Positions 1-7,439 of a DNA stretch of 18,572 nt are shown here, piece after piece. The stretch covers positions 322 to 18,893 of the forward strand of contig PLYB01000071.1 of NCBI GenBank assembly GCA_003151655.1, given 5' to 3'. The notes under the pieces were generated by a model. The model was not told where the DNA came from. It worked only from the letters and a program-made list of their open reading frames with translations, and did no database searches. The position numbers and the translations under genes were made by a program. Source of the stretch: Gallionellaceae bacterium (GTDB lineage: Bacteria; Pseudomonadota; Gammaproteobacteria; Burkholderiales; Gallionellaceae). Numbering within the stretch: the first letter of the stretch is position 1; each line of letters begins with the position of its first letter.

Positions 1-226
1 ATTCGTAGTCGGTTGGTTTATTCAACGCGATATACACGTGCTCGCGATACAGCCACTCTTCGTCGTAAACGCTGAAGACAAGAGCGGATGTCTCGAATGT
101 CGTGCGGTAGTCGTGAACGGCGGCACCCTCGATGCTCACGTCTCCCGCTTCGACCAGTTCACGGCACCACTTGCGTGCGCCAAATCCCTGCGATTGCAGG
201 ATACGGTCTAAGGTTAATTTACTCAT
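1..226 (-). CDS. rsuA: RsuA-family 16S rRNA pseudouridine synthase, N-terminal part (cut by window edge)
   Basis: The ATG is at 224-226 and the frame stays open for 75 codons to the window edge. The protein starts MSKLTLDRILQSQGFG and continues with ARKWCRELVEAGDVSIEG, a typical S4 RNA-binding domain (roughly residues 2-60). It then reads HVYIALNKPTDYE, which matches the NKPxGYE motif that opens the catalytic domain of the RsuA/RluB/RluE/RluF family. Family members convert a uridine of rRNA to pseudouridine; RsuA acts on U516 of 16S rRNA. The catalytic aspartate lies beyond the window, so the exact paralogue is inferred. The start lies 20 bases downstream of the methyltransferase stop on the same strand, so co-transcription is possible. 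I see no strong Shine-Dalgarno sequence close to this ATG. Confidence 0.8.
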   Translation of the reverse strand, partial: MSKLTLDRILQSQGFGARKWCRELVEAGDVSIEGAAVHDYRTTFETSALVFSVYDEEWLYREHVYIALNKPTDYE

Positions 227-246
227 GGACGAAATGTAGCGACTCC

Positions 247-1002
247 CTAGGGTTTGACGAAGCGTAAGGCAAAGCTGTCTGTCGGCATTTTCATGTTGAA
301 GAAAGCTTGCTCGCGCGGATCGGCGGGATTATGCAGAAAATCGCCTTCTTGTTCGAGTTGAAAACCGGCTTGCTGGAGCTCATCCAAAACAACCGCTTCT
401 TCGATGCGATGGAGAGATTTCGCCACGGTAATACCTTCGCCCTTTTTTGCGGAGTGATCAATCACAACCAGATGCCCGCCGGGTTTCAGCGCACTGAACA
501 AACGCTGGTTCAGCTTGGTGCGATCAACCGGCAGATAGGCGATATCGTGGTAATTTAAAATGAGCGTAATCAAATCCAGTTTGGGTGCGTCATCGGGTAC
601 CGGGTCATCATACGGTCGTACAACCGGGCGGATATTCGGCTGGGGGTGGTCGGACAATCGTTTGCTTAATTCAGCTCGGGGTTTATCCGCTTGCGCCCAG
701 ACGGTGCCGTTATTTCCTACTGCCAACGCAAGCAGTTGCGTGGTATATCCTCTGCCTGTGGCAATATCCAGCACTAACATTCCGGGGCGCACATTGGCGA
801 ACTGCAAGAATTCTACCGGTTTGCGGGCTGCGTCCGCTTGTCGATCATCATCTGTGCGTATCGGGCTGGCAGCCACCTGTTGGTATAACTTGCTTTCGTC
901 TATCTGCGCTGCGGCATTTCCGTTCACACTCCATGCCAGCCCAATTACGACAAGCAGGGAAGGAAAGTTTAAAAAGTTAGCAGGGCGGCGTTTAAACAAC
1001 AT
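247..1002 (-). CDS. Predicted exported class I SAM-dependent methyltransferase (COG4798-like)
   Basis: I chose the ATG at 1000-1002 (251 residues) because AAGGAG lies at ideal spacing upstream. A longer frame to 1059 would overlap the preceding gene and has no such site. The N-terminus MLFKRRPANF plus a hydrophobic stretch to about residue 28 and an AAA-Q junction near residue 32 look like a signal peptide; the twin arginine is only a weak Tat resemblance. Residues 77-86 (VLDIATGRGY) are SAM-binding motif I of class I methyltransferases. The later LNYHDIAYLP and LKPGGHLVVIDH match the post-I and post-II strands of the fold. It resembles the predicted methyltransferases grouped as COG4798; the substrate is unknown. 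It lies 40 bases downstream of the phytochelatin-synthase-like gene and probably shares its transcript. An exported SAM enzyme is odd, because SAM is made in the cytoplasm. Confidence 0.78.
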   Translation of the reverse strand: MLFKRRPANFLNFPSLLVVIGLAWSVNGNAAAQIDESKLYQQVAASPIRTDDDRQADAARKPVEFLQFANVRPGMLVLDIATGRGYTTQLLALAVGNNGTVWAQADKPRAELSKRLSDHPQPNIRPVVRPYDDPVPDDAPKLDLITLILNYHDIAYLPVDRTKLNQRLFSALKPGGHLVVIDHSAKKGEGITVAKSLHRIEEAVVLDELQQAGFQLEQEGDFLHNPADPREQAFFNMKMPTDSFALRFVKP

Positions 1003-1042
1003 GGTGTTCTCCTTAAAACTGATGGATAAATACATAGGCCAC

Positions 1043-1741
1043 TCATTGCGACACGACAACCAAGCCTCTTGCTTTGTTGCTGGTTGAGTCTACGGTGGCA
1101 ATCGCTTTTTGCAGAGTGCTAATCCTGACCCACACCGGGGCATACATATATTTAGCCACATCGAGAATCAGCACGCTGTCGGACTGGGCATCATAGGCCG
1201 CCAATACCGACCAATGGCCACCGCCTTCCTGTCCCACCGCCGTGCGCAAATAATTAACCATCACGAATTGTCCGTCATCAAGCAGTGCCTTTTGCAACAG
1301 CGCTCGCAACGCTTTATCGTCTATGCTGTCACCGGCAATAGATGTCGCTTTGACACCTTGGCGTAGCAGTGTTTGTACCATTTCATCGCGGGTCATTCCC
1401 TGCGCCAGTACGGTTTGCGGACTGATAACCTTGACCACTTCCGGGGTGAAATAATTGCTTTGGGTGAAGTAGGCATTGGGGGCGTAAACCGGATCAACCG
1501 GTTTTTTTATCGGCATCGAATTGAGCACGGTGATGGCGCTGGCGACAGCGCAATAGGTTTGATTAATCTGCTCGGCAAACCATGGGCTGAGTTGCCAATA
1601 ATCCGCATTCGCCGGGATGCGGGCACGCAATATCTTGCCAGCCTCCGAGTTCCAATAGATAAGCGCGGGCTCTGCCGCTTGTGAAGCAAGGGGTGTTGAA
1701 AAAAGAACGGCTAAGAGGATGAAATGCGCAATTATTTTCAT
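1043..1741 (-). CDS. Phytochelatin synthase-like protein (bacterial, exported, single catalytic domain)
   Basis: A 232-residue protein with a clear signal peptide (residues 1-22, ending ASQA before AEP). It has the papain-like catalytic triad of the phytochelatin synthase family: Cys64 in NQTYCAVASA, His176 in GGGHWSVLAAYD and Asp194 in LILDVAKYMYAPVWV. Family knowledge: plant enzymes make phytochelatins from glutathione. Short bacterial relatives lack the C-terminal metal-sensing domain and mainly remove glycine from glutathione or its conjugates. The signal peptide places this one in the periplasm or envelope. The start is supported by AGGAG eight bases upstream. The promoter must lie in the 1742-1918 gap, which also contains a REPIN-like palindrome. 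The real substrate cannot be read from sequence. Confidence 0.85.
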   Translation of the reverse strand: MKIIAHFILLAVLFSTPLASQAAEPALIYWNSEAGKILRARIPANADYWQLSPWFAEQINQTYCAVASAITVLNSMPIKKPVDPVYAPNAYFTQSNYFTPEVVKVISPQTVLAQGMTRDEMVQTLLRQGVKATSIAGDSIDDKALRALLQKALLDDGQFVMVNYLRTAVGQEGGGHWSVLAAYDAQSDSVLILDVAKYMYAPVWVRISTLQKAIATVDSTSNKARGLVVVSQ

Positions 1742-1820
1742 AATGAAATCTCCTAATATTGACCTCTGGGAAGACGGAATACCGAGGGATGCTCGGCGGC
1801 TAGTGTAGTGCTTCGTTCTC

Positions 1821-1870
1821 TTGTAGGCCGGGCTTTAGCCCGACATGTCGGGTTGAAACCCGACCTACAA
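1821..1870. repeat. REPIN-like palindrome (two inverted REP-type arms)
   Basis: Two 25-base arms (1821-1845 and 1846-1870) are inverted copies matching at 21 of 25 positions, running from TTGTAGG to CCTACAA. Each arm contains its own small hairpin, GGGC-TTTA-GCCC in the left arm and GGGT-TGAA-ACCC in the right. The difference inside the hairpins is a paired change (C-G to T-A), so base pairing is kept. A related single hairpin occurs at 8941-8966. It lies between the moeB stop and the phytochelatin-synthase-like gene, in the only large gap of that gene series. No transposase is visible in the window. Confidence 0.75.
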
Positions 1871-1918
1871 TGCCGTTCAGACTGTACGCATAAGTTCCAG
1901 ATAGTGTGCAACACTATA

Positions 1919-2668
1919 CTAGCGATGACTACATACGGAACAGGTTAAGTCGCGGCTCAGTTTGATGGCGCGTGTTTCCATGCCGAGAGTGTCCAGCAAC
2001 AGCACTTTTCCGCAAAGTGTGGTGTTAATGCCAAGCATTAGCTTTAAGGCTTCGCTGGCTTGCAGGCTGCCGATGATGCCAACCAGTGGAGCAAATACGC
2101 CCATCACCGAGCAACGCATTTCTTCGCCTTCTGATTCTTCCGGGTAAAGGCAGTTGTAGCAGGGGGACTCCTTGAGGCGAAAATCGAATACGCTGATTTG
2201 TCCGGAGAAGCGGGTGGCCGCGCCGGATACCAGTGGCTTGTTTAACTGCACGCAGGCGCGATTCAAAGCATAGCGGGTGGCGAAGTTGTCACTGCAATCA
2301 AGCACGATATCGGCAAGTGCTACCAGTTCGAGCAAGCGTTCATCGGCGATTCGTTCATTCAGCGCAATCACGCGCACCTCGGGATTGATTTCAGCCAGAG
2401 TGTGTTGTGCGGAGCTGACTTTGCTTTGGCCGATACTTGCGGTGCGATGCAGTATCTGGCGCTGCAAGTTGGTGAGATCAACATGGTCGTTGTCGCACAG
2501 CGTAATCGTGCCAACTCCGCTGGAGGCCAGGTACATCGCGGCAGGCGAGCCCAGTCCTCCGGCGCCGATAATGAGTGTGTGAGAAGCGTTTAGTTTTTGC
2601 TGACCTTCGATGCCGATTTCCGGCAACAAGATGTGGCGACTGTAACGGAGTAGCTGCTGATCGTCCAT
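1919..2668 (-). CDS. moeB: MoeB/ThiF/HesA-family E1-like adenylyltransferase
   Basis: A 249-residue protein that activates the C-terminal Gly-Gly of a small ubiquitin-like sulfur carrier (MoaD or ThiS) by adenylation. It opens with LLRYSRHILLPEIGIEGQ, typical of MoeB. The nucleotide-binding loop GAGGLG is at residues 35-40, followed by DNDHVDLTNLQRQ, which holds the Asp and Arg that bind ATP. The zinc knuckle is complete: Cys170 and Cys173 (CYNC) and Cys243 and Cys246 (CSVC). Cys186 in MRCSVMGV is at the usual position of the family's reactive cysteine. The length fits MoeB or ThiF and there is no rhodanese tail. MoeB is preferred on overall similarity; ThiF is the alternative. The ATG is 10 bases after the upstream gene, with only a weak ribosome-binding site, so translation may be coupled. 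Confidence 0.88.
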   Translation of the reverse strand: MDDQQLLRYSRHILLPEIGIEGQQKLNASHTLIIGAGGLGSPAAMYLASSGVGTITLCDNDHVDLTNLQRQILHRTASIGQSKVSSAQHTLAEINPEVRVIALNERIADERLLELVALADIVLDCSDNFATRYALNRACVQLNKPLVSGAATRFSGQISVFDFRLKESPCYNCLYPEESEGEEMRCSVMGVFAPLVGIIGSLQASEALKLMLGINTTLCGKVLLLDTLGMETRAIKLSRDLTCSVCSHR

Positions 2669-2678
2669 GCGCTAGATG

Positions 2679-3080
2679 TTATTTGTATTCGCGCTGGTCT
2701 TTGGGCGTGTCGTCATGATTGCCATGTTGATGATGCTCGTACACTTGGGCAAAAACTTCTGACTCGTTTTTCTTGGTGGGATGTTCCGGCGTACTCAGGT
2801 TGTGATATTGGACATCCTCGCAGTAATGGACCATATGTTTATGCACCTTGTCCAAAAGGCTTTCTTTGAAATGAAAACCTTCTTTAGTTAGCGCATTCTC
2901 CAAGCCTTCGTGGGTATAGTGTTCCAAGCTATAGTGAATAATCAGGCTGTTTGCGTGACTGCCCCGTCCAACTTTCAAGTTCTCCATGCTACTTAGCAGC
3001 AGATATGCCTGCTCTACCTGGCGGGCAGGCTCCTCCGCAAAAAACAGTTCCCGTGTTTTTAGAAGTTCAAATGGATTCAT
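2679..3080 (-). CDS. Small conserved-type protein of unknown function with His-rich tail
   Basis: I do not recognise this 133-residue protein with certainty. There is no signal peptide or membrane segment. The middle (NSLIIHYSLEHYTHEGLENALTKEGFHF in sense, spanning about residues 44-71) reads like a strand-helix-strand unit of a ferredoxin-like or HMA-like fold. It lacks the CxxC metal site of true HMA domains. The tail is rich in His, Asp and Lys (YEHHQHGNHDD), so metal binding is conceivable. It lies three bases after the ctpA stop and 10 bases before moeB on the same strand, with a normal start, and is almost certainly a real co-transcribed gene. No function is proposed. Confidence 0.7.
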   Translation of the reverse strand: MNPFELLKTRELFFAEEPARQVEQAYLLLSSMENLKVGRGSHANSLIIHYSLEHYTHEGLENALTKEGFHFKESLLDKVHKHMVHYCEDVQYHNLSTPEHPTKKNESEVFAQVYEHHQHGNHDDTPKDQREYK

Positions 3081-3083
3081 GGT

Positions 3084-4487
3084 TTACTTCCCGTGCAAAA
3101 TATTCATGCCTTTCAGCAGATTTAAAGCCTGGTTCAGTTGGTAATCATTTTTAGCGCCAAATTCAGAAAACTCGGGTTTGTTGGCATCACTTTCAGCGGG
3201 CTTTTTCGACGCTTTAGGTGTCGGCTTGCTTGGGACATCATCGGATTTGTCATTGGTCTGGCGATCATTGCTCAAGTGACGATCAAGATCAGCCTCGCGC
3301 AAGCGGAACGCGCTATCCAGCGCCGCAGTTGCCGGATCATCCACCTGAATGTCGGGCACAATACCTTTTGCTTGAATCGAACGCCCACCGGGAGTGTAGT
3401 ATCTTGCCGTGGTGAGCTTGATCGCCGTATTGTTGCCAAGCGGCAGAATGGTTTGTACCGAGCCTTTGCCAAACGACTGTGTGCCCATGATGACTGCGCG
3501 TTTGTGGTCTTGCAAAGCACCGGCAACAATCTCGGAAGCGGAGGCTGAGCCGCCGTTCACCAATACGACCATCGGAAGATTTTTGTAGACCTCTGGCAGG
3601 TTGTTTAAGTAATCATGCGTGCCATTGCCGCGCAAGTAATTTTCAGCGCTCGCAGTCAGGCGCATTTTCGCATCTTCGGTGCGACCTTCGGTGTAGACCA
3701 CTAAAGCGTCTTTCGGTAGGAATGCGGCAGAAACCCCGACCGCAGCGGTGAGCAGGCCACCCGGATCGTTGCGCAGATCAAGTACGATCCCCTTGAGGTT
3801 GCCTTCGCTTTGCTTGAATAGAGTATTGAGAGCGGTGGCCAGATTTTCACCGGTATGCTCCTGAAACTGGGTGACACGGACAAAAACATATCCCGGCTCG
3901 ACCAATTTGGATTTGACACTTTGTACTTTGATGACTGCGCGTGCCACTGAAATGACCAGCGGGTTCAACTCACCCTTGCGCACAATCGTGAGCACAATCT
4001 TGCTGCCGGGTTTGCCGCGCATGCGTTTGACCGCATCGTTTAGCGACAATCCTTTAACCAGAGTATCGTCAAGCTTGATGATCAGGTCGCCGCTTTTGAC
4101 TCCGGCGTGATAAGCGGGGGTATCTTCAATCGGCGAAATAACTTTGACCAAGCCTTCTTCCATGCCGACTTCGATGCCCAGACCGCCGAATTCACCCTGT
4201 GTCCCCACTTGCAACTCTTTAAAGCCTTCCGCATCGAGATAGGCAGAATGCGGATCAAGCCCGCTTAACATGCCATTGATGGCCTCGGTGATCAGCTTCT
4301 TGTCGCTTACCGGCTCAACATAGTCACTCTTGATACGGCCGAAAACCTCGGAAAATGCGCGTAACTCCTCAACCGGTAACGGGGCGAGCGTGTCTTTTTC
4401 GGCAACCGCCGCAAAGTGTAGACTGATGAATACGCCGGCAATAAGGCCGATAGCGACCAACCCGAATTTTTCGATACGACTACGCAT
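3084..4487 (-). CDS. ctpA: CtpA/Prc-family C-terminal processing peptidase (S41)
   Basis: A 467-residue serine protease that trims or degrades envelope proteins. I chose the ATG at 4485-4487 because AAAGG lies upstream; an in-frame ATG at 4541 adds an unlikely leader. The N-terminus has an uncleaved anchor or signal segment (residues 7-30, KFGLVAIGLIAGVF...). The PDZ domain lies at about 95-175, with the carboxylate-binding loop GGLGIEV near 102 and the hallmark AGVKSGDLIIKLD. The S41 catalytic dyad is present: Ser316 in GGSASASEIVAG and Lys341 in QSFGKGSVQ, 25 residues apart as in E. coli Prc, with the supporting Gln345. The C-terminal third is low-complexity, Lys/Asp/Pro-rich linker. It follows the envC-like gene on the same strand across a 106-base gap with a palindromic repeat, so expression may be partly uncoupled. 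EnvC and CtpA both serve cell-wall turnover. Confidence 0.93.
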   Translation of the reverse strand: MRSRIEKFGLVAIGLIAGVFISLHFAAVAEKDTLAPLPVEELRAFSEVFGRIKSDYVEPVSDKKLITEAINGMLSGLDPHSAYLDAEGFKELQVGTQGEFGGLGIEVGMEEGLVKVISPIEDTPAYHAGVKSGDLIIKLDDTLVKGLSLNDAVKRMRGKPGSKIVLTIVRKGELNPLVISVARAVIKVQSVKSKLVEPGYVFVRVTQFQEHTGENLATALNTLFKQSEGNLKGIVLDLRNDPGGLLTAAVGVSAAFLPKDALVVYTEGRTEDAKMRLTASAENYLRGNGTHDYLNNLPEVYKNLPMVVLVNGGSASASEIVAGALQDHKRAVIMGTQSFGKGSVQTILPLGNNTAIKLTTARYYTPGGRSIQAKGIVPDIQVDDPATAALDSAFRLREADLDRHLSNDRQTNDKSDDVPSKPTPKASKKPAESDANKPEFSEFGAKNDYQLNQALNLLKGMNILHGK

Positions 4488-4519
4488 GTGAGACCTTTCG
4501 TAAATTAATTCTTTTGCAC

Positions 4520-4594
4520 CGCTGCGCGCCCCTCCCCTCAATCCTCTCCCACAAGTGGGGAGGAAGCGAACGAATCGCTACGCGAATTTCATGT
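4520..4594. repeat. Small palindromic dispersed repeat, copy A
   Basis: It begins CGCTGCGC, has a CCTCCCC...GGGGAGG stem and an inner CCCAC-AA-GTGGG hairpin. It ends with CGAATCGCTACGCGA followed by TTTCATGT. The same layout occurs at 17155-17233, where the distal 15-base core is identical except in the flanking purine/pyrimidine positions. Its right end reaches the stop codon of the envC-like gene (TGA, complement at 4594-4596), so the element fills the gap between envC and ctpA. It may act as an attenuator between them. Confidence 0.6.
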
Positions 4595-5760
4595 CAGCGG
4601 GATATCCATTTTGTGGGGTCGAACGGAATTCCCTCATGCCGCAGTTCAAAGTATAAACCGGATTCGTCATTGCCGCCGCTATTGCCTACTGTTGCAATGG
4701 TATCCCCGCCATGCAGTGTGTCGCCGACCTGCTTGAATAAGGTTTCATTGTTGCCATACAGACTCATGTAACCGTTGCCGTGATCAATGATCAGCAAATT
4801 GCCGAAGCCGCGCAGCCAGTCGGCAAATACGACCCGTCCTGCCGCCACGGACTTAACGGCTTGCTTGGCCGCAGCGCGTACAAATAACCCTTTCCATAAC
4901 ACGGTACTATCGGGACGGGGGGTGCCAAATTTGTTGCTAATATTACCTCTTACCGGAATTGCCAGCTTGCCTTTAAGATTGGCAAACGGCTTGCCGTCGA
5001 AGCTGTTGTCGGGAAGTTTTTCGTTTGGTGCCTGTTTTGAGTTTGCAGGCTGCGATAACATTTTTGCAATTTTTTCGACCAATTGCGACAGGCGGGTTTC
5101 GTCGTGCTGCAAACGTCCGATTTCGCGGCGTTGTTGCTTGAGTTGCTTGGCGAATTTATCCAGCGTTTGCTGACGTAAACGTTTTTCATTTTCCAAAAGT
5201 TGCCGTTGTGATTTTTCTTCACTTTGCAATGCGGCGATTTCATTGCTTTTTTCCTGAGCTTGCACGGCAACAGTGCGGATTTTGACCAGTTTGCCGCGCA
5301 AGGAATTGAGCAGGGTAGCGCGGTTGCGGGCGATGTAGTCGTAATACTGTAATTCGCGAGCGACTTGATTCGGATCCCGATTGTTGAGCAACAGTTTTAG
5401 ATATTCCTGTTTCCCTCCGAGGTATTGCTGGTAGAGCAGCCTGCTGAGCAGCGCCTGCTCGCTCCCCATGTTTTTTTCCAATTGCGCGGATTGCAGGTGA
5501 AGTTGTTCCAAAGCGCGGTTGGCCAAATTTTGCTGCTGGGTAAGTTCGTTCAGTTTGCGATTGCTGGTGCTGATGTTGCGTTCTGATTCGCGCAGTGCAT
5601 CGGCGGCCTCGGATTTAAATTCATTGGTTTTTTCGAAACTCTGCTGCAGTGCGCCGATACGCTTGCGTAAATTGTCCAGCTCTTCCTGCTGTGATGCGTG
5701 CGCCGGGCTGCCTGTTACCAGACAAGCGACGGCGAGCAGAATACGAACCAAAAAAATCAC
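4594..5760 (-). CDS. envC: EnvC-like murein hydrolase activator (degenerate LytM/M23 domain)
   Basis: A 388-residue exported protein. The signal peptide covers residues 1-22 (SPAHA-SQQ). A long coiled coil rich in Glu, Gln, Lys and Arg covers about 24-230, and an M23/LytM domain covers about 263-388. The zinc-binding His/Asp ligands of active M23 peptidases are missing: the usual HxGxD is LWKGLFVRA (289-297) and the usual HxHFE is GLYFELRHEG (367-376). E. coli EnvC has the same replacements. EnvC is not a hydrolase; it switches on the amidases AmiA and AmiB at the division site through FtsEX. The start is GTG (complement at 5758-5760) and overlaps the gpmI stop by four bases (GTGA), so translation is coupled. 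Activation of an amidase is known for the family and inferred here. Confidence 0.88.
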   Translation of the reverse strand: MIFLVRILLAVACLVTGSPAHASQQEELDNLRKRIGALQQSFEKTNEFKSEAADALRESERNISTSNRKLNELTQQQNLANRALEQLHLQSAQLEKNMGSEQALLSRLLYQQYLGGKQEYLKLLLNNRDPNQVARELQYYDYIARNRATLLNSLRGKLVKIRTVAVQAQEKSNEIAALQSEEKSQRQLLENEKRLRQQTLDKFAKQLKQQRREIGRLQHDETRLSQLVEKIAKMLSQPANSKQAPNEKLPDNSFDGKPFANLKGKLAIPVRGNISNKFGTPRPDSTVLWKGLFVRAAAKQAVKSVAAGRVVFADWLRGFGNLLIIDHGNGYMSLYGNNETLFKQVGDTLHGGDTIATVGNSGGNDESGLYFELRHEGIPFDPTKWISR

Positions 5761-7283
5761 AAAATCTCGATGAGTGATTTACCCGTCATCTCTTGCGGTT
5801 GCGGCAAGCCCATCATGGCAAGTAGCGTCGGGGCGACATCTTGCAATGCGCCGGTGGCGGCGATGTTCGCCTTGCGCCCGATGTAGAGGAACGGCACCAG
5901 ATTGAGCGTGTGCGCGGTATGCGCCTGATGCGTGGTGCGATCAATCATCTGTTCCGCGTTGCCGTGGTCGGCGGTGATAAGTACCTCGCCGCCGCTTTCC
6001 AGCATGGCATTCACCACGCGACCTATGCAAACATCCAGCGTTTCGATCGCTTTGACCGCCGCGTCCATGATGCCGCTGTGCCCGACCATATCGCCGTTGG
6101 CATAGTTGCACAGAATGGCCTGATATTTTTTGCTGCGGATGGCGGCTTCCAATTTATCGGTCACTTCAAACGCGCTCATCTCCGGTTGCAGATCGTAAGT
6201 CGCCACTTTTGGCGAAGGCACGAGGATGCGGTCTTCACCGGGATTGGGCTGTTCAATGCCGCCGTTCATAAAATAAGTGACGTGAGCATATTTTTCTGTT
6301 TCGGCAATGCGTAACTGATGCAATCCCAGCTTGCCCAGATACTCGCCTAGGCCGTTATGAATGGAGGTTGGAGCAAATGCGGTCGGGAAATTGAATTCTT
6401 CGCCGTAACTGCTCAGCGTAGTGTAATTGGCAAGTTTGGGGCGGCGTGTACGCACGAAGCCGTCGAACTTGTCGTCGGTCAGGGCGCGGGTTATTTCGCG
6501 GGCACGGTCGGCGCGGAAATTCATAAATACCACCACGTCGCCATCCTGCATGGCGGACGGTTCACCGATTATGGTGGCCTGCACGAATTCATCATTTTCG
6601 TCGCGCGCGTAGGCCAGTTCCAACCCCTCTGCTGCGGTGGTTGCGGCGAACGGTGTCTTGCCTTGCGTGAGCATGTCGTAAGCAACCTGCACGCGTTCCC
6701 AGCGATTATCCCTGTCCATCGCGAAGAAACGGCCACAGATAGTGGCGATGCGGCCAACGCCGAGCTCATCGCATTTATCCTGCAATAATTTTAGAGATTG
6801 CGCGGCGCTGCGCGGAGGGGTATCGCGCCCATCCAGAAAAGCATGCACGTCGATCTTTTTCAGACCGGCACGTGCCGCCAATTCCAGCATGGCGTGGATA
6901 TGCAACTCGTGGCTGTGTACGCCGCCGGGAGAAAGCAAGCCCAGAATGTGCAAGGTCGAATCTTGTTTTTTTGCCACCTCCACAGCTGCTGATAAGGCTG
7001 GATTGGTGTAAAAGCTGCCGTCTTCAATAGCGACATCCACTTTGGTCAGGTCTTGATAGACCACGCGCCCGGCACCGATGTTGAGATGCCCGACTTCAGA
7101 GTTTCCCATTTGACCGCGCGGCAGGCCAACCTGAAGTTCTGAGGCATGGATCAGCGTGTGCGGGTGGGTATTCCACAACTTGTCAAAATTGGGCTTGCGC
7201 GCAAGCGCCACCGCATTGTAGTCGGTGTCTGCGCGATAACCGAATCCATCTAAAATAAGCAGAAGTACGGGAGTGATTTTCAT
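5757..7283 (-). CDS. gpmI: 2,3-bisphosphoglycerate-independent phosphoglycerate mutase
   Basis: A 508-residue cytosolic enzyme interconverting 3- and 2-phosphoglycerate in glycolysis and gluconeogenesis. It uses two manganese ions and a phosphoserine intermediate. The N-terminal metal ligand is Asp12 (LLLILDGFGYR) and the phosphorylated Ser62 is in GQMGNSEVGHLNIGAGR. HAFLDGRDTPP, FFAMDRDNRW and NFRADRAREI match substrate-binding loops, and ITADHGNAEQM near the C-terminus carries the second-domain metal ligands. Length and motifs are complete. The ATG at 7281-7283 agrees with the family N-terminus, though the ribosome-binding site is weak. It is the first gene of the minus-strand series and has a plausible promoter at 7329-7357. 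Confidence 0.96.
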   Translation of the reverse strand: MKITPVLLLILDGFGYRADTDYNAVALARKPNFDKLWNTHPHTLIHASELQVGLPRGQMGNSEVGHLNIGAGRVVYQDLTKVDVAIEDGSFYTNPALSAAVEVAKKQDSTLHILGLLSPGGVHSHELHIHAMLELAARAGLKKIDVHAFLDGRDTPPRSAAQSLKLLQDKCDELGVGRIATICGRFFAMDRDNRWERVQVAYDMLTQGKTPFAATTAAEGLELAYARDENDEFVQATIIGEPSAMQDGDVVVFMNFRADRAREITRALTDDKFDGFVRTRRPKLANYTTLSSYGEEFNFPTAFAPTSIHNGLGEYLGKLGLHQLRIAETEKYAHVTYFMNGGIEQPNPGEDRILVPSPKVATYDLQPEMSAFEVTDKLEAAIRSKKYQAILCNYANGDMVGHSGIMDAAVKAIETLDVCIGRVVNAMLESGGEVLITADHGNAEQMIDRTTHQAHTAHTLNLVPFLYIGRKANIAATGALQDVAPTLLAMMGLPQPQEMTGKSLIEIL

Positions 7284-7328
7284 GGTGGCTTAACCTTCAC
7301 GCTAGACTGATTGGGGCGTTTGCGTATT

Positions 7329-7357
7329 AAAATATAAGTGGTTGCTAATTTAGGCAA
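7329..7357 (-). promoter_or_regulatory. Candidate sigma-70 promoter for gpmI
   Basis: On the minus strand TTGCCT (complement at 7352-7357) is followed by exactly 17 bases and TATTTT (complement at 7329-7334). Each element matches the consensus at 4 of 6 positions. It lies about 46 bases before the gpmI ATG. A loose variant of the AT-rich operator motif seen at 7982 and 8116 overlaps the -10 region but with wrong spacing, so I do not call an operator here. Confidence 0.4.
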
Positions 7358-7439
7358 TGCTATGCAAACTACGGTCTGCGCATTTTAGCTGATTTCGGGG
7401 TGTCGTATGACCCCGGTGAACGAAGGATAGGGAATAAAA

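Noticed and set aside
585..980. Open frame of 131 codons on the plus strand opposite the methyltransferase gene
   Set aside because: It is a shadow of a well-supported gene on the other strand, with no family features and no ribosome-binding site.
4594..5760. Active M23 zinc peptidase
   Set aside because: The zinc ligands are replaced at both motifs in the same way as in E. coli EnvC, so an activator role is more likely.
5841..6788. Long plus-strand open frames opposite gpmI
   Set aside because: They mirror the strongly conserved gpmI coding sequence and show no recognisable motifs.
7324..7338. Third operator for the ArsR-type repressor before its own gene
   Set aside because: It has similar AT-rich halves but a different spacer and mismatches; too weak to list as a feature.
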